Of a stretch of 64,000 bases of DNA, positions 12,301-25,600 are shown in pieces (the first letter of the stretch is position 1; each line of letters opens with the position of its first letter). The stretch is from Chrysoperla carnea. Its lineage: Eukaryota > Arthropoda > Insecta > Neuroptera > Chrysopidae. The translations under genes were made by a program, and so were the position numbers. The notes below the pieces were generated by a model. It searched no databases. It was not told the DNA's origin and saw only the letters and a list, made by a program, of their open reading frames with translations. The stretch spans positions 311,001 through 375,000 of the forward strand of contig NC_058338.1 of assembly GCF_905475395.1 (NCBI RefSeq). The letters are read 5' to 3'.

Positions 12301-12721
12301 ACTTACTCTTCTTCCAAATTGAATGTTGAATTGGAATCTTGACGATTTAATTCATCCTTAATTGCATTCATATTTTCACATAAATCAACAATTTTCTCAA
12401 TACCTGTTAAAACATTCGTAGCGGATTCTTGCATCAATTTGATTGTATCCGATGCTTCAATCACATCTCGATATCTTTCACTAAAAACAAGTACCAAAAT
12501 TAGGAACCAAGGTATTAATTATCTCGTGTTTAAAACGATCCAATGTTTTTCAGAAGACTTTTTGGAGTCTTATTTTGTATTACGTACCCGACCATCGTTC
12601 GTAATTCTTGATTTTTCTTATCAATTTCATATTGAATTTCTTTTTGAATATTTACAATTTTATTAATCGGATACTTTTGAAACAGTTCTTCTGTATTTAT
12701 ATTTAAATATTTCTCAGCCAT
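6303..12721 (-). CDS. COG1: Conserved oligomeric Golgi complex subunit 1, complete 13-exon gene
   Basis: Exons (minus strand): 12721-12588, 12480-12307, 12229-12084, 11206-11067, 10999-10759, 10409-10265, 9986-9811, 9712-9416, 9207-8910, 8653-8311, 8242-7754, 7631-7377, 6410-6303. Every intron has GT/AG ends, every junction keeps frame, and the sum is 2946 bases (981 residues), close to the length of animal COG1. The N-terminal block (ELRTMVG joined to ERYRDVIEASDTI) is the family hallmark of the Vps51/COG1-type coiled-coil N terminus. Further matches to the family are KATQLYLLAQHIY, the KGLDSIREEA segment, LIDPFDYDVFYPH, FPLLPV and the C terminus ending FLSDWFG. COG1 is a lobe A subunit of the COG tether on the cytosolic face of the Golgi, needed for retrograde vesicle capture and recycling of glycosylation enzymes. 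The start is the only ATG before this conserved block. Asn/Gln-rich runs in exon 11 are insect-like. Introns are short except introns 3 (878 bp) and 12 (966 bp), which hold repeats; intron 3 holds an antisense exon copy. Confidence 0.96.
6651..6820 (-). repeat. R1 dispersed repeat fragment in COG1 intron 12
   Basis: Reverse-oriented copy of the R1 family. It has the complements of the CCGTCTGT block, the GGTGTTCATAAAATCACC block, the GATGCTACGAA block and the TATACCATG end found in the long copies at 32356 and 42387. Confidence 0.75.
10060..10255 (+). repeat. Dispersed repeat R4 in COG1 intron 6
   Basis: Contains blocks for acceptance of a repeat shared in reverse with 19795-19990 and partly with 29700-29830: the ACTTGAAACAT-AGCTAAGAAC-TTCTCCATTAAATTACCTTTC run, the AAATTGGTTCA-TCGTTTAAG block and the GTGCCACAGACA end. 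Confidence 0.6.
10545..10670 (+). repeat. Dispersed repeat R2, copy 1 (COG1 intron 5)
   Basis: Shares about 115 bp with 17795-17910: a TTATCCGAGTTTTCAGG block, CTGACATCTATTGG, GACGAAATAAAGTACATTA and CATTCAAATTGGTTTTTGTG. Reverse copies lie at 26968-27080 and about 43020-43110. Confidence 0.75.
11296..11875 (+). pseudogene. Inverted partial copy of exon 2 of the unknown 396-5208 gene, inside COG1 intron 3
   Basis: This segment matches, in inverted orientation, 3694-4292 of the unknown gene. It covers the 3' half of exon 2, the splice donor and about 140 bp of the following intron. Because intron sequence is included, it arose by DNA duplication and not by retroposition. The copied frame (11321-11746) is still open, with 140 or so residues and only scattered substitutions (for example Gln to Arg, Asp to Tyr, Ala to Thr), and the donor GATG/GTTAGT is preserved at 11743-11749. 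It lacks the 5' half of the exon and an obvious start context and is antisense to COG1. A non-functional copy is the simplest reading, but the intact frame is notable. Its 3' edge passes into the dispersed repeat also seen at 5640-5760. Confidence 0.82.
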
Positions 12722-13219
12722 TTTTACTTCTTATTAAATATATTCTTATAAAAACTTTTTTTTAAAATAAATTTTATACAAATTTTGACATAATATTTGA
12801 CATGTCAACAAAATCGTTTCTAACCTTCTATTAGAATATTTACAACTTATAAAACTAAGTTTCAAATATAGATGGCTTACACTGTCCATCAATTTAAGTT
12901 CAAGTTCAAGCAATTCAATCAAGTACTAACATCTATGAATGATTTGTTTGAACTTAAAATGATGACTTTATTATGGATATCAACTGAAATCTAAGAAGTT
13001 GTAGGTCTGTTTACATTTTAAAACTAAAGAGCGTGATTTTTATACGAATGCTTACAAAATAGGAACAAATTTACTAATACACTAAGTTCAATGTTTAAAT
13101 ACTCTGCATATACTAAGTACCAGTTAACCAACATTACAAATACTTACCCATATAAATAAATGAAATATTTTTTATCATCGAATGCTCATTGTAATTATAG
13201 ACAATGTATATATACATAT
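12722..13219. other. 5' flank of COG1
   Basis: About 500 AT-rich bases upstream of the COG1 ATG, so the promoter and 5' UTR of COG1 must lie here or just beyond. I see no clear core promoter element that I would defend, and no other gene. Confidence 0.4.
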
Positions 13220-13818
13220 TCATTGATTTCGAGAAAGCCTTCGATTCCATCCAAAGAAGTGCCATTTGGAAAGTACTTGCAGAATATGGAGTATCCACAA
13301 AGTTGGTGAATCTCTCAAGGAAACTTACGAGGGTGTGATCTGGAGATCACACCAACTCAGAAGACACACTAAATTAAAAATATTCGAGACAAATGTTAAA
13401 AGTGTTCTTCTGTATGGATGTCAAACCTAGAAAGTCTCGTAAAGAATCACTAGACAACTGCAAGTCTTTATCAACAGTTATCTCAGACACATCCTCAACA
13501 TTTATTGGCCCAACACGATTTCCAATGAGAACCTGCTGGACATCTGTCACCAAACTCCAGTAGCACACACCATCAAGCAACGCAAATATGGTTGGATTGG
13601 TCACACACTCAGGCGAAACAACAGCATTGCCAAAGAAGCACTTGAGTGGAACCCCCAAGGAAAAAGAAGGGTGGGCCGACCTCGTCATACCTGGCGAAGA
13701 ACCCTGGAGCAAGAAATTACTGAAGAAGGCAAATCTTGGGTAGAAGTCAAGTCCATGGCACAGAATCGAGTTCGTTGGAAGATAGAAATGCTTTGGAGCC
13801 TCTTGCGGGACAAAATTT
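13220..13818 (+). pseudogene. Decayed non-LTR retrotransposon with internal deletion
   Basis: The first ~100 bases encode a reverse transcriptase palm block (IDFEKAFDSI, with the FEKAFDS motif of LINE RTs) followed by WKVLAEYGVS. At about 13320-13380 the frame jumps directly to the C-terminal region: VLLYGCQT, HILNIYWPNTISNE, KYGWIGHTLRR, WNPQGKRR-GRPRHTWRRT, which is the tail commonly found after the RT domain of insect LINEs. Most of the RT, including the YADD active site, is missing. Two in-frame stops occur after YGCQT. It is therefore a dead, internally deleted copy. Confidence 0.85.
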
Positions 13819-14639
13819 TGAATTATTTCATTTTAAAATTGTGATTTTTGACATAGGACCTTATGGAAGAAATCACAATAATGTTAATTGTATAAAAACT
13901 AATTGGTGAATGAGTGCTTTCCACACTGCACTTTCCAAAATTTACGTTCGATATTCTTATAGCAAGTTCTTACATTTACGTCATACAAATTGTCATGTGA
14001 TATCCGAATCACTTAAAAGATTATTGTACCTACTACATATTCGATACCTACATTTCTGGGTTCGTACGGCCGCACCTTTGGGAACTAAAAACGATTTGTT
14101 CTTGTACGGTACCTAAATAAAATAAAATTTGGAAATGATCTAAATAAATTTGACGCTAATGATCTATCTACCTATCCAATAAATAAATAAATGACCCAAA
14201 TGATTTTAACAAAATGATGCTCCAGAATCCATTAAATTATTGACTTTTTAACGATGCAATATGTAAAGCCCCACTGGTATAAATATTTAAAAAAATTAAT
14301 TATATTTGATGTATACCTACTGGACACTAAAGATCTTTGTGCCAAGCAAGGTCTGACTGACCTCTGCCTCTATTATGTATTATTCACACTAGAATTCCAA
14401 AATCATTTGTTACAAATTCGATTAACAAAACTTTTACAGGCTTTTTCTTTTTCGGACATTTTGATATCATTAATAATGATCAAAACAATTTTTTGAACTT
14501 GGCTTGGTTCTAAAACTTACTTACATTAGTTTTAATTTAATGGTTGTACAAAATACACTTATTTATTGAAACTATGTTCCTTATCGCACGTTATAATTTG
14601 TTTTGAAGGTATAAAGCCAAAAACTGTGCAACAATTTAA

Positions 14640-14830
14640 AGCGAGCCCAAAATCCGACGATGTGTTATCTAGGACACTACAAAAATGATGTTACAAAATC
14701 GAATATGTGTATAATCAATGATTCAAACAAGCAAAAAAATTAAAACAAATCTGAGTAAAAAAGTAAGTGCTACATTTATAATATACGGAGATACGTTAGG
14801 AACATCCAACCGAGTGTCCCACGACTAGTG
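14640..14830 (+). repeat. Dispersed repeat R3, copy 1
   Basis: Ends in GGAACAT-CCAACCGAGTGTCCCACGAC and contains an ATAATCAATGATTCAAAC block and GAGTAAAAAAGTAAG. Related copies are at 16990-17095 and 56205-56340 (plus) and 28785-28925, 44950-45120 and 56740-56895 (reverse). Confidence 0.7.
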
Positions 14831-17794
14831 ATTCGTCATTTTAACCGATTGTGATTCGACAGATAAAAATAATTGTACTTTATACAACCCTTAAAATGTA
14901 AAAGTTTTTGTAAAATGATGTTAAACTTTCTTAAAAAGAATGAAAAATAAAAAAAATCCATTAGCTAACATGTCAAATACACGCAAAGTTAACTAAAAAC
15001 TATGTACCTGAGTGTAAATATAAAACTACCCTATCTTACTCTATTTACAGGGTGTTCCAAAAGTTAAGTCACCAATCTTCCGACAGTAGAAATTCCGGGC
15101 AAAAGTCAGAAAACTCAATTCTTTTACTTTGCATTGAAAGTATTTTTAGGTGTAGTTGTACCGCCTATTTTGTAAGCCGCAATCTACCTGCTCTTACGGA
15201 TGCATGTTATTATTGTTGTTACTCTCGATTTACCGTGTCATTCAATTTACAGTTTGTTCCTTATTTATTTGTATTTAATGTTAATGTTTCTGTTAATATA
15301 ATTGCATATTTGTGATTCTTATTTCCTGTTAAAATTCATTAAATTTATCAAATTCAAAGCTTTTTGTTCATGTGCCCTTTTTTTACAAGGTAAATTAAGA
15401 CTAAGATAAGGATAGAGGTTAAGATAGCTTAAGTCAAAAGTGAAAAAAAGGAGTAAGTAATTTTCCACGTTACTAGGAAACAAAAGCAAGTGTAGATAAG
15501 AAAAAAAGTGACTCAGAAGCAAAACAAAAATTGAAGAAGAAAATGAAATAATTGCGTTTGAAAACGAATACGTATAAAAGGTACTTTTGCATCTAAATAG
15601 TCTTTTGAATCAACTTTGAGATGTGATTTTTTGAACACACAGTAATAATGTATGAGTATGTATGTTACAAATAAGTAAAACAGTAGGTATTTTCTTGTTT
15701 TTGTAAAAATTTGCACTTAAATAAACAATTTTGTAATTTGGTTATTTTTTTTGTGATTAAATAAAATTGAATCGGTCACTAATCGATGAATTATCAAAAA
15801 AATAAATAAATATTATGATTAATGACTGTTTGACCCCTCTAACATCTAACACCTAACACAAAACATTAACATTAACATCTAGTTTGGTATTTAGTTAATT
15901 TTACCGTTAGTTAACAATGAATGAGTAAACACAGATAGATTTCTGGATTCAAATCTTTACCTTCTTTATTCTGTTTAAGATCGATCATTAATTTATTTAT
16001 TAATTCATAATTAATTTAATTATTGGCTTAAATACGTAAATATTGACCAGTTGGGGTAGATCTGTTGGTACAATTGTGAATCGATCGTGTGTATGGGAAA
16101 ATTATGAATATCACATACAAAAAAGTTAAGAATTCGTTAATGAACGACAAAATAAATCTTATGGGAAATTGATCTTGAATTTCTGATATGTATTCTCAAC
16201 TTGCTCATGGTTTAATAGCCCTAGAGCTGGTGACAATAAAATTGCACTTACACGAATTTTGAAATTTCACATATGAAATGTACTTACTAGATTTGCCAGG
16301 GTTTATCCTGGCAGAAATTTTTTCAGGCCTGGCGATAAAAATGTTTGGAATCTTGATTCGAAATCTAGAAAATACAAGCTATCAAAACACATCCAATCAT
16401 TTTTCAGCGAAATACACCATTTCGAGAAAATTTAAAATTGGACTAATTTCCTAATAGAAAAATATGGAAAAATAGACTTTATTCGTTTAGTTACCGCAGC
16501 TGCTGCGTGCTGTCAACTTTTGTTTAAATTGAAGTGCTAGTAAGTAAGGGATTAAATATTATAGAATTGTAAATACACCTCCCCCCCACTTCCATTTTCT
16601 TTCATTCCTTTGTGTTTTTTATCAATTTATTTATTTTGTATAGGGTGTCTTTAAACAACATATAATCCTGCAGGATGACAAAAACTACTCCAACTATCAA
16701 ACTAATTAGTTTATATTTTCACTGGGAATGTAATCTAAAGTGTTATATTTTGGAGATGATGAATGACTTGAAAAATTGTAGACTTTGATGAAAAATGTAT
16801 TTGACTTTTTAACTAAATACTTTAAATTTTCAGAATTACTAAAGCACAGATTCGCAAACAGTATCGTGAAAAAAAACAACCCATTAACAAGAAACTAATT
16901 ACACAAAACCTGCGTAAGATAGCGTACCACAAAACTGTAATATTTTTGTGTAGAAAATCGACTACAAGTCACACTAAATATTTTAAAAAAATAGGCAGAA
17001 GAAGAAAGCACAAAATGATCTTACAAAATTGAACTTGGCCATCGTCAATCGACACGATAGGAACATAGTTCCAACCGGGTGTCCCAGGAAACCTCTCTTG
17101 TTATGTAATGAAAATTTAATGTAATATAATAGTAAATGTATGAGAATAGTTCCTTAATGTTCCTTATCAGCTTTATTAACTTTTAATATCTATAAGCTCA
17201 CATTTTAAGAATGTTACACTCTGTAGGTATAGATAGAATGGTGCAATGGTTGTTTTCTGTTGATATGTTAAGTTACTTATCATTGACAGTTGTCAATTTA
17301 TATGACATGCCATATAAAATACTTATTTACCAAAACAAATCTATAAGGAAAGAGTGGCCCATCCATCTATCATCCTATCCAAATAGGTTGGTATAAAAAC
17401 TAGAGAAATGGAGATCAATAAAAACTAATCGAAAAACTTACCTAAATAAGTTTGGAATATGAACTTTTTATTTCAATAGAAAGGTAGAAAATGGTAAAAA
17501 ATCCGTCCGTCCGAAAGTCCGTCGTTTTCTGAATTACGATCTCACACAGGAAAAATGCATGAATAATAAAAGAAAAATTATCGAAGGGAGAAAATCTGTG
17601 ATTACTTTTCCAAATATTTTTTTGCTTGGCAGGAAATTTTTAAGGTACCTTCATATCTGTTCAAAAAAATTGATAAAAATAACTGACTTACCTATTTTTA
17701 CAAATTTGTTCCTAAACCAAGTGAAATTAACAAAATTTAAAAAACCCCCGACAAATTTTTCGCGTACGAAACCCTTAATTCACATTTGAATCAT

Positions 17795-17910
17795 ATTTAT
17801 CCGAGTTTTCAGGAAAAACTGAAACATTGACTGCAAAATATGACTTTTCCTGACATCTATTGGCGACGAAATAAAGTACATTACCGGAACATTCAAATTG
17901 GTTTTTGTGT
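17795..17910 (+). repeat. Dispersed repeat R2, copy 2
   Basis: Nearly identical to 10548-10668 over about 115 bases, from TTATCCGAGTTTTCAGG to TTGGTTTTTGTGT. Confidence 0.8.
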
Positions 17911-19299
17911 TACTGATAAAATTTGTGTCTTTTTAACTCAAAAAATGGCAAAAGTGGTTCAAGGTACAACACTTGACGCTCTACAGTCTATACTTACACT
18001 GAGGGTGGTAACTGGAGTCTGTGTGTGTGATATCACACCAGTGGCATCTTATTGTCACAAACGGTACCTTCGACTATCTTTGTATTTTTTTTTTAAATTC
18101 AAAAGAAATTGATTTAAAAAAAATGATTTAAACTTTAGGTGACACACCAGCCTCACGGTGTGATGTCATTTCCTTTTTTTGTTCAGTTTCCTTTAAAAAA
18201 AAATGTCTCTTATTAAAAATACTTATTGTGACATGAAGCGTGGTGCGTTTGTGTTGGTTGGTGTCAACTGAATCCAATATCAATTCAATTTAAAGTCCAG
18301 GACCAGATGAAGTATTGAACAGCCATTTCAAAACGGTTGAAATGCCTGTTCGATAGGCAAATTATTGGTAAAATAAGTCTAATTTTAAAATAAAAATAAA
18401 TATTTGCGTTTTTATCTCATATTTTTTTACTTGTACCCACAATTCATACTTTTCCCATTCTCCATAAAGCAACTTGCCTCTCTCTTTGCCATCGGCTGGC
18501 GACACCCTTGAATGTTTCCTTGGAGCATCAGAACTTGGAGCAGAATGTTACAGCATCTCGTTACTTTTGAAACACCTAATATAGGTAATTATAAAAATAG
18601 CTTCAATATTTTTAATTATAGATATAAATTTTAACTAGATGTTTAAACAATTAATTCTGTTAATTGGTTTGTCATAATAATTTGAATCATGTGACATATA
18701 AGTTTAAATTTGTTACAAATACAAATGATTGATTCCATCTCTTATTGCATTGAACACAATATTAATATTATTGGTCTTACAACTCAATATTTTTTAATAA
18801 TTTCCTGATAGAAAGTTACCTACTATTGTTTTTATCACGAAAACAATAAAATATTTAAAAATATTGATTACTAGTTCGACCCGTATGGACCCGCTCCAGT
18901 AGTTGCCGTAACGGAATAAGGAAATAAGGGTAGGACAGTTATGGTAACTATCGGAGCGGAATTCCGCACGAGTCTAGCTATTTTATACTGACCATAAAGC
19001 TGTTGGTCTGACCTGTGTGATCCATTTCACCACCGTTCCTTCTTATTTATTTTTTTTTTATTTATTTATTTTGATCAAATATCTTTAGTTGTAAAGTTGA
19101 ATGACAGATTGACAGATTTGACATTTTTCATTTTTTTTTTATATATATATTTGATTCAATCAGTGTGAGTTATGGAGTTTGAGACGACCCCATATGGGTG
19201 AATCTTCATCTTCATCTTTGAACTATGTTTGATGGAAAGTTTGTTCATGTTCTAACTAACTTGCTTACCATCAAATATTAACACCCAAATAAGAAGCAA

Positions 19300-19640
19300 A
19301 CAAGTTCGTAGCGTAGTAGCTGCGTTTAACTAAGCGAATTCCCCCAGAATTTTCAAGAATTTTTTTTCGAAAACTAAGTGTTTAGAGAAAATACCTCAAA
19401 ACCACCACCACCACCCCTCCAAAACTCTTAATCAATCTTGTAAACCATTAGTGATAGAACAAAAGTTTAAATGTAAAAGTTATTCCTTATACAAAAATTA
19501 ACAATTTTTATTTGAATCATTCTTTCGTAAACATCACTGTACGTGTAAACGTGAGGGCGCAAATTCCGTGACGTCAATCTGGTCTTGTGGCCTAATGGTA
19601 ATAATTAATAAACAGTATACACAGGGTATCTATCTATTCA
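19300..19640 (+). repeat. Fragments of repeats R5 and R1
   Basis: 19300-19385 resembles the GTAGCGCAGGAGCTGCGTTAG start of R5 at 62044. 19430-19640 holds the R1 internal block (CTTGTAAACC-TTAG, AAGTTTAAATGTAAAA, AACATCACTGT, GTGAGGGCGCAAATT). Confidence 0.65.
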
Positions 19641-21035
19641 TATAAATTATAAAACACTCAATATTTACAAAATAGCAAGTGATTCAATTTAATAATAAAA
19701 TTGTAAGTGAGAGTTTGAACATAAAGAGTACAAGAATTTAGTAAAATATGTTTTTGACTAGCCATTAAAATGCTTATTCCTTTATCTTTAACCCCCGAAC
19801 CAAAAAAAAAGGGGGTTTATAAGTTTGACCGCTATGCATGTGTGTCTGTGGCACCGTAGTTCTTAAACGGATGAACCGATTTGGAATTTTTTTGGTTCTT
19901 TTGAAAGGTAATTTAATGTGGAGTGTTCTTAGATATGTTTCAAGTGCCAGATTAGGGATAAGTACCTGAAAAATTAGTTGGGGGTGTTTTAAATATTGTT
20001 AATTTCTAACTCTAAAGAGTTCAGAGTTGGTAAATCAATTTTTTTTTGATTGATTAAAAGAAAGCTGAATCAGCTATAATGTAAATCAGTCTAAACTCAG
20101 TCAGTCAGTTCTAATCCATGATTGTTTATGTTTATGACTAGACATATGATTATGTACTTAAATTTATAGAATACTTACAGTGTGTAACAGTAAACAGTAT
20201 AATACGCAGACAGATATAATAGAACTAGCCATTTATAGTTAATAAATAAATAATATATTTATAGCTTAGCTATAAGCTTAACTCAAAGCTGCTGTACGTA
20301 GCTTTTATTATATTTTATGTATTTGTTGAATTGAATAAGTATCAACAATCGAAATTCAAAAGCATATTCAACAATTTATAACAATACAAATATTATATGT
20401 ACTGCTATTGCATCTATGTGTTACAGGGTGTAACAGTTATTTATAAATACAATCGATTTACAAGTATATTAGAGTTATTTAATATTATACATGCCAAGAA
20501 ATGCATACGAATGGGGTTAAAACGACCGGAAGTGTAGAGAATTTCATAGAATTCTTGATATTAATAAAGTTGACATGATATTAAAAAAATATCGTTAATA
20601 ATCTCAACTTGTATTAAATTATTTTTTGAAGCTACAACACGATTGACCACTTAAATAAAACAAAAGTTATTGATAAAATAAAAATTTTATAACGCCACTA
20701 ACTTTGTCTTTTTTGTGAGATTAAAGCAAACTGGGGCAATAGCGTATTGAAATACCGCTCATTTCAAACAGGATAATTTTTTGGTAGATGAGAAATTCAT
20801 AAATCATTGAAGCGGACTGAAAATTAAAATATAATGTGTGCTCTTTCAAAAATGAACATTGTATTTATTATAAAAAATTTATTATCTACATTATTTTGTT
20901 AGCTATTCTATATTATTGTAAAGATTAGACTGTACATACTTTGAAAATCGGTCCAGTCGTTTTTGAGTTTTAGCGAGACTAACGCACAGCAATTTATTTT
21001 TATATATACAGATCAATAAAATTGAAAAAAAACCA

Positions 21036-21120
21036 CACCCACTCAACCCACACCCACACCCACACCCACACCCACACCCACACCCACACCCACACCCACA
21101 CCCACACCCACACCCACACC
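21036..21120. repeat. Hexamer microsatellite (CACACC)n
   Basis: About 13 uninterrupted CACACC units. The apparent Cys/Gly reading frame on the minus strand is an artefact of the repeat. Confidence 0.95.
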
Positions 21121-21265
21121 TAACCCAACCCAACCCAACCTAACCCAACCTAACCCAACCTAACCCAGCCTAACCCAGCCTAACCCAGCCTAACCCAACC
21201 TAACCCAACCTAACCCAACCTAACCCAACCTAACCCAACCCAACCCAACCCAACCCAACCCAACC
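21121..21265. repeat. TAACCCAACC-type array, telomere-like
   Basis: Alternating TAACCC, AACC and TAACCT steps, grading into pure AACCC at the right edge. It is related to, but not identical with, the insect telomere repeat (TTAGG/CCTAA)n. Confidence 0.9.
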
Positions 21266-22604
21266 AAAAATTACAAAAATTGTGTTTTTTTGAATTTTTT
21301 ATGATTTTTTCGATTTTTACAAATTGCAAAAAGTGTAAAAAAAGTTTTTGTTTCCGATTTCGATAAAACTAAGTTTATAAGGTAATTTTGACCCGAAAAT
21401 TACAAAAATCGTGTTTATTTGACCATTAAATGAGTAATTTTCGAGATATTTTATGAATCTGACTGTAGAGCCAACATTTTCATTCCGTTCAGTCTCTGAA
21501 ATTATTCCGCATTGAATCTAATTATTCCGAAATTGTCCTTTTCATTTCAATTACGATTCATTACTGTTTCGGACACACAGTAATAAGTTGGACAAAGACC
21601 CAAGATATTTGTTATTCATTTTATTACATTAGTTTTTTAAGAAACTGTCCGAAACAAAAGGTAATCAATTTTTAAAATGAAAATGATTTTTTTTCTAAAC
21701 CATCCCTGAACTATAACGAACAAAACAAACAAAAAATTTTGAAAATCGGTCCAGCCGTTTTTGAGATTTAGCGAGACTAACGCACAGCAATTTATTTTTA
21801 TATATATGCAGATTTTAATTAAATTTATCGATAGTTAAACATATATTTAATGGCATGGATATTAATATAAGGTATTTTTATTTAAACAATGAGTAAATTA
21901 ATAAATTCAGCCCAGTCTAAGTGCACACTATTTTCTTGTACACACTGTACATAATAATATAATGTCTGTATATTAATAATAATGTGAATAGAATAGATTT
22001 AATATTTAATATTTAAATGTTCAATTCATTGTTAATAATTCTAGCATTGTAGTTAATTATTGTACTGTACAACAATTGACTATACTACACAACAATACAA
22101 TACTGTAATACTGTAATACTGTAATGTAATGTAATGTAATATGTTTGTGTGTATAAAGGCGTTAGACTGTAAATATAAATTGTAATATGAATTACAGTTA
22201 AATAATAATACAAGGATTCAATCCATGTTGAATTCATTCATTCTATTCTATTCAATCAATTCTATATCCACACATATATATATATATAATATATACAGGG
22301 TTGTTCAATAAAGTGTTACCACATAAATGAATTGGGAGATGTGTATTTTAAGAATTTATTTTGACAAAAATTAAAGTATTCCCATCGTTAACAATTCATT
22401 CCTTAAAACAATTATTTAAATACACACTTACATATCTCGGAAGTGATTTTTTGAACCGTTTGTTTCTCCTATTATCTGTTCTAAGTGGTCTACATTTCTA
22501 AATGATCATTAACATTCTTATCTTACTTTTTCAATTTGTAGGAACCCAGTACATTCGATGTTAAAAGTAAATAGCTGCATTATAATAATAAAGTTTTCTA
22601 CCAT

Positions 22605-25600
22605 TAGTGTGATCAAATTAACTTTTTGAATTCTTTAATTCTGAGTTTGGAGAAAAAAAATTGAATTTAGTAGATTATTATGATACAAATTGAAGAAACT
22701 AAAATCTAACATTTTTTGATGGTCGGAAAGGGTCCAAAAAAAATGGTAAAGTGGCCTAATCCGGTCTTTCGCGTCAGACACCCTCGGCTTGAGTTAAAAA
22801 TAAAAAAGCGTTTAATAAGCTTAGGCGTCGTAAAAAGGCAAAAAAAATGAGCTGCAAATGAACCCGATTGGTCCATCGATGTCCCCACAAATTGCAAAAA
22901 ACCATCGATTTTGCTCGAAATTTCAAAACTTCATAACTCTTGTTGTTTTAAAGATTCAAAGCTGAGATTTAAATGGATTGTAGCTTTTATGCCCATGAAG
23001 TATCACACACAATTTCAGTAAGATCGAATGTATACTTTTTGCAAACCGCAACTGAATGCAAAAAAACAGGACTTTTGTAAAATGGCTCTAAAAAAGTTGT
23101 GGTGCGGTAAGGCGCTATTTTTTTTACGCGATCGTATGCTTCAATAGTTAAAATAATACCTACTAAAGTGCCAACCTCTTATCTTTAGTAAAAGTTACTA
23201 AAATATTAATTTTAAATTACTATTATTTTAAATTATAACATTAAAAATAGGATTGGAGTAATGGGAGCAATTGTTAAGAGACAAAAGTTATGTAACATTA
23301 TAACAACAACAGTCACTTATGGAAGTACTAGGATTATTCTTGCTACCCGGGTAAAAAAAATTATATATAATTATATATAATTACATATAATTATATATAA
23401 TTACATATAACTATATATAATTATATATAATTACATATAATTATATATAAATTACATATGATTATATATAATTATATATAATTATACATAATTATATATA
23501 ATATTATATAATTTTATATAATTACATATAATTATATATAAATTACATATAATTATATATAATTATTTATAATTACATATAATTATATATAATTATATAT
23601 AATTACATATAATTATATATAATTATGTATAATTATATATAATTATATATAACTACATATAATTATATATAATTACATATAACTATATATAATTACATAT
23701 GATTATATATAATTATATATAATTATACATAATTATATGTAATATTATATAATTTTATATAATTACATATAATTATATATAAATTACATATAATTATATA
23801 TAATTATATATAATTACATATAATTATATATAATTATATATAATTATATATAATTATATATAATTATATATAATTTCATATAATTTCATATAATTATATA
23901 TAAGTATATATTATTATATATAATTATATGTAATTTATATATAATTATAGTTAATTATATATAATTAATATAATTATATATGTAATTATATATAATTAAA
24001 CATAATTATATATTATTATATATTATTATATATAATTATATATAATTACATATAACTATATATAATTATATATTATTACATATAATTACATATAAATTAC
24101 ATATAATTATATATAATTATATATTATTATATGAAATTATATATAATTATATATAATTATATGTAATTATATATAATTATATATAGTTATATGTAATTAT
24201 ATATAATTATATGTAATTATATATAATTACATATAATTATATATAATTATATATAAATTACATATAATTATATATAATTACATATAAATACATATAGTTA
24301 TATATAATTTCATTTAATTTACTATAATTATATATAATTATATATTATTATATATAATTATATGTAATTATATATAAATTACATATAATTATATATAATT
24401 ACATATAATTATATATAATTATATATTATTATATATTATTATATATTATTACATTCTAGTATAGCAAGATTAAGAACAAATTTTCTTGCTACCCGGGTAA
24501 AAAAAATTATATATAATAATATACAATTACATATAATTATATATAATTTCATATAATTATATATTATTATGTATAATTATATGTAATTTTTATATAATTA
24601 TATATAATAATATATAATTATATAAAATTATATATAAATTCCATGTAATTATATGTAATTATATATAATTATATATAATTATATGTTATTATATATAATT
24701 ATATATAATTACATATAACTACATTACTATATGAAATTATATATAATTACATATAATTATATATAATTATATATAAATTACATATAATTATATATAATTT
24801 TATATAATTATATATAATTATATATAATTATATATAATTATATATAATTATATATAATTATATATAATTATATATAATTATATATAATTACATATAATTA
24901 TATAAAAATTACATATAATTATATATAATAATATATAATTATATGAAATTATATATAATTATATGTAATTTATATATAATTACATATAATTATATATAAT
25001 TATAGTAAATTATATGAAATTATATATAATTATATGTAATTATATGTAATTATATATAATTATATATAATTATATGTAATTTATATATAATTATATATAA
25101 TTATATGTAATTATATATAATTACATATAATTATATATAACTACATATAACTATATATAATTTCATATAGTAATATATAATTATATGTAATTTATATGTA
25201 ATTATATGTAATAATATATAATTATATATAGTTATATGTAATTATATATAATTATATATAATTAAACATAATTATATATTATTATATATTATTATATATA
25301 ATTATTAATAACTATATATAATTACATATAATTATATATAAATTACATATAATTATATATAATAATATATACTTATATATATAGTTATATGAAATTATAT
25401 GAAATTATATATAATTATATATAATTATATGTAATTCTATATAATTTTATGTAATTTATATATAATTATATGTAATTATATATAATTATATATAATTATA
25501 TATAATTATATATAATTATATATAATTATGTATAATTATATATAATTATATATAATCATATGTAATTTATATATAATTATATGTAATTATATATAATTAT

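Larger units (their letters stand above)
13819..20930. other. Repeat-rich gene-free region
   Basis: No real gene seen. It holds R3 fragments (14640-14830, 16990-17095), R2 (17795-17910), R5 and R1 fragments (19300-19640), R4 in reverse (19795-19990), single TACAGGGTGT-type MITE ends (15048, 16640, 20424) and pieces related to the GGAGCC MITE (16217-16320). The short open frames here are AT-rich noise. Confidence 0.6.
20935..21810. repeat. Simple-repeat array flanked by ~70-bp direct repeats
   Basis: The block GAAAATCGGTCCAG(T/C)CGTTTTTGAG followed by TTTAGCGAGACTAACGCACA and a TTTTTATATATA tail occurs at 20942-21010 and again at 21738-21806. Between them lie the hexamer and decamer arrays below and ~470 bp of AT-rich sequence. 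The repeated block resembles a transposon 3' end with a TATATA tail. Confidence 0.75.

Noticed and set aside
20903-21133. Minus-strand open frame with alternating Cys/Gly
   Set aside because: It is only the translation of the CACACC microsatellite.
21121-21265. True telomere or chromosome end
   Set aside because: The unit is a degenerate TAACCC/AACC mix and not (CCTAA)n, it is short, and unique sequence continues on both sides.
22706-22897. 63-codon open frame identical to one at 26100-26291
   Set aside because: The identity comes from the foldback arms; no domain or coding signature is visible.
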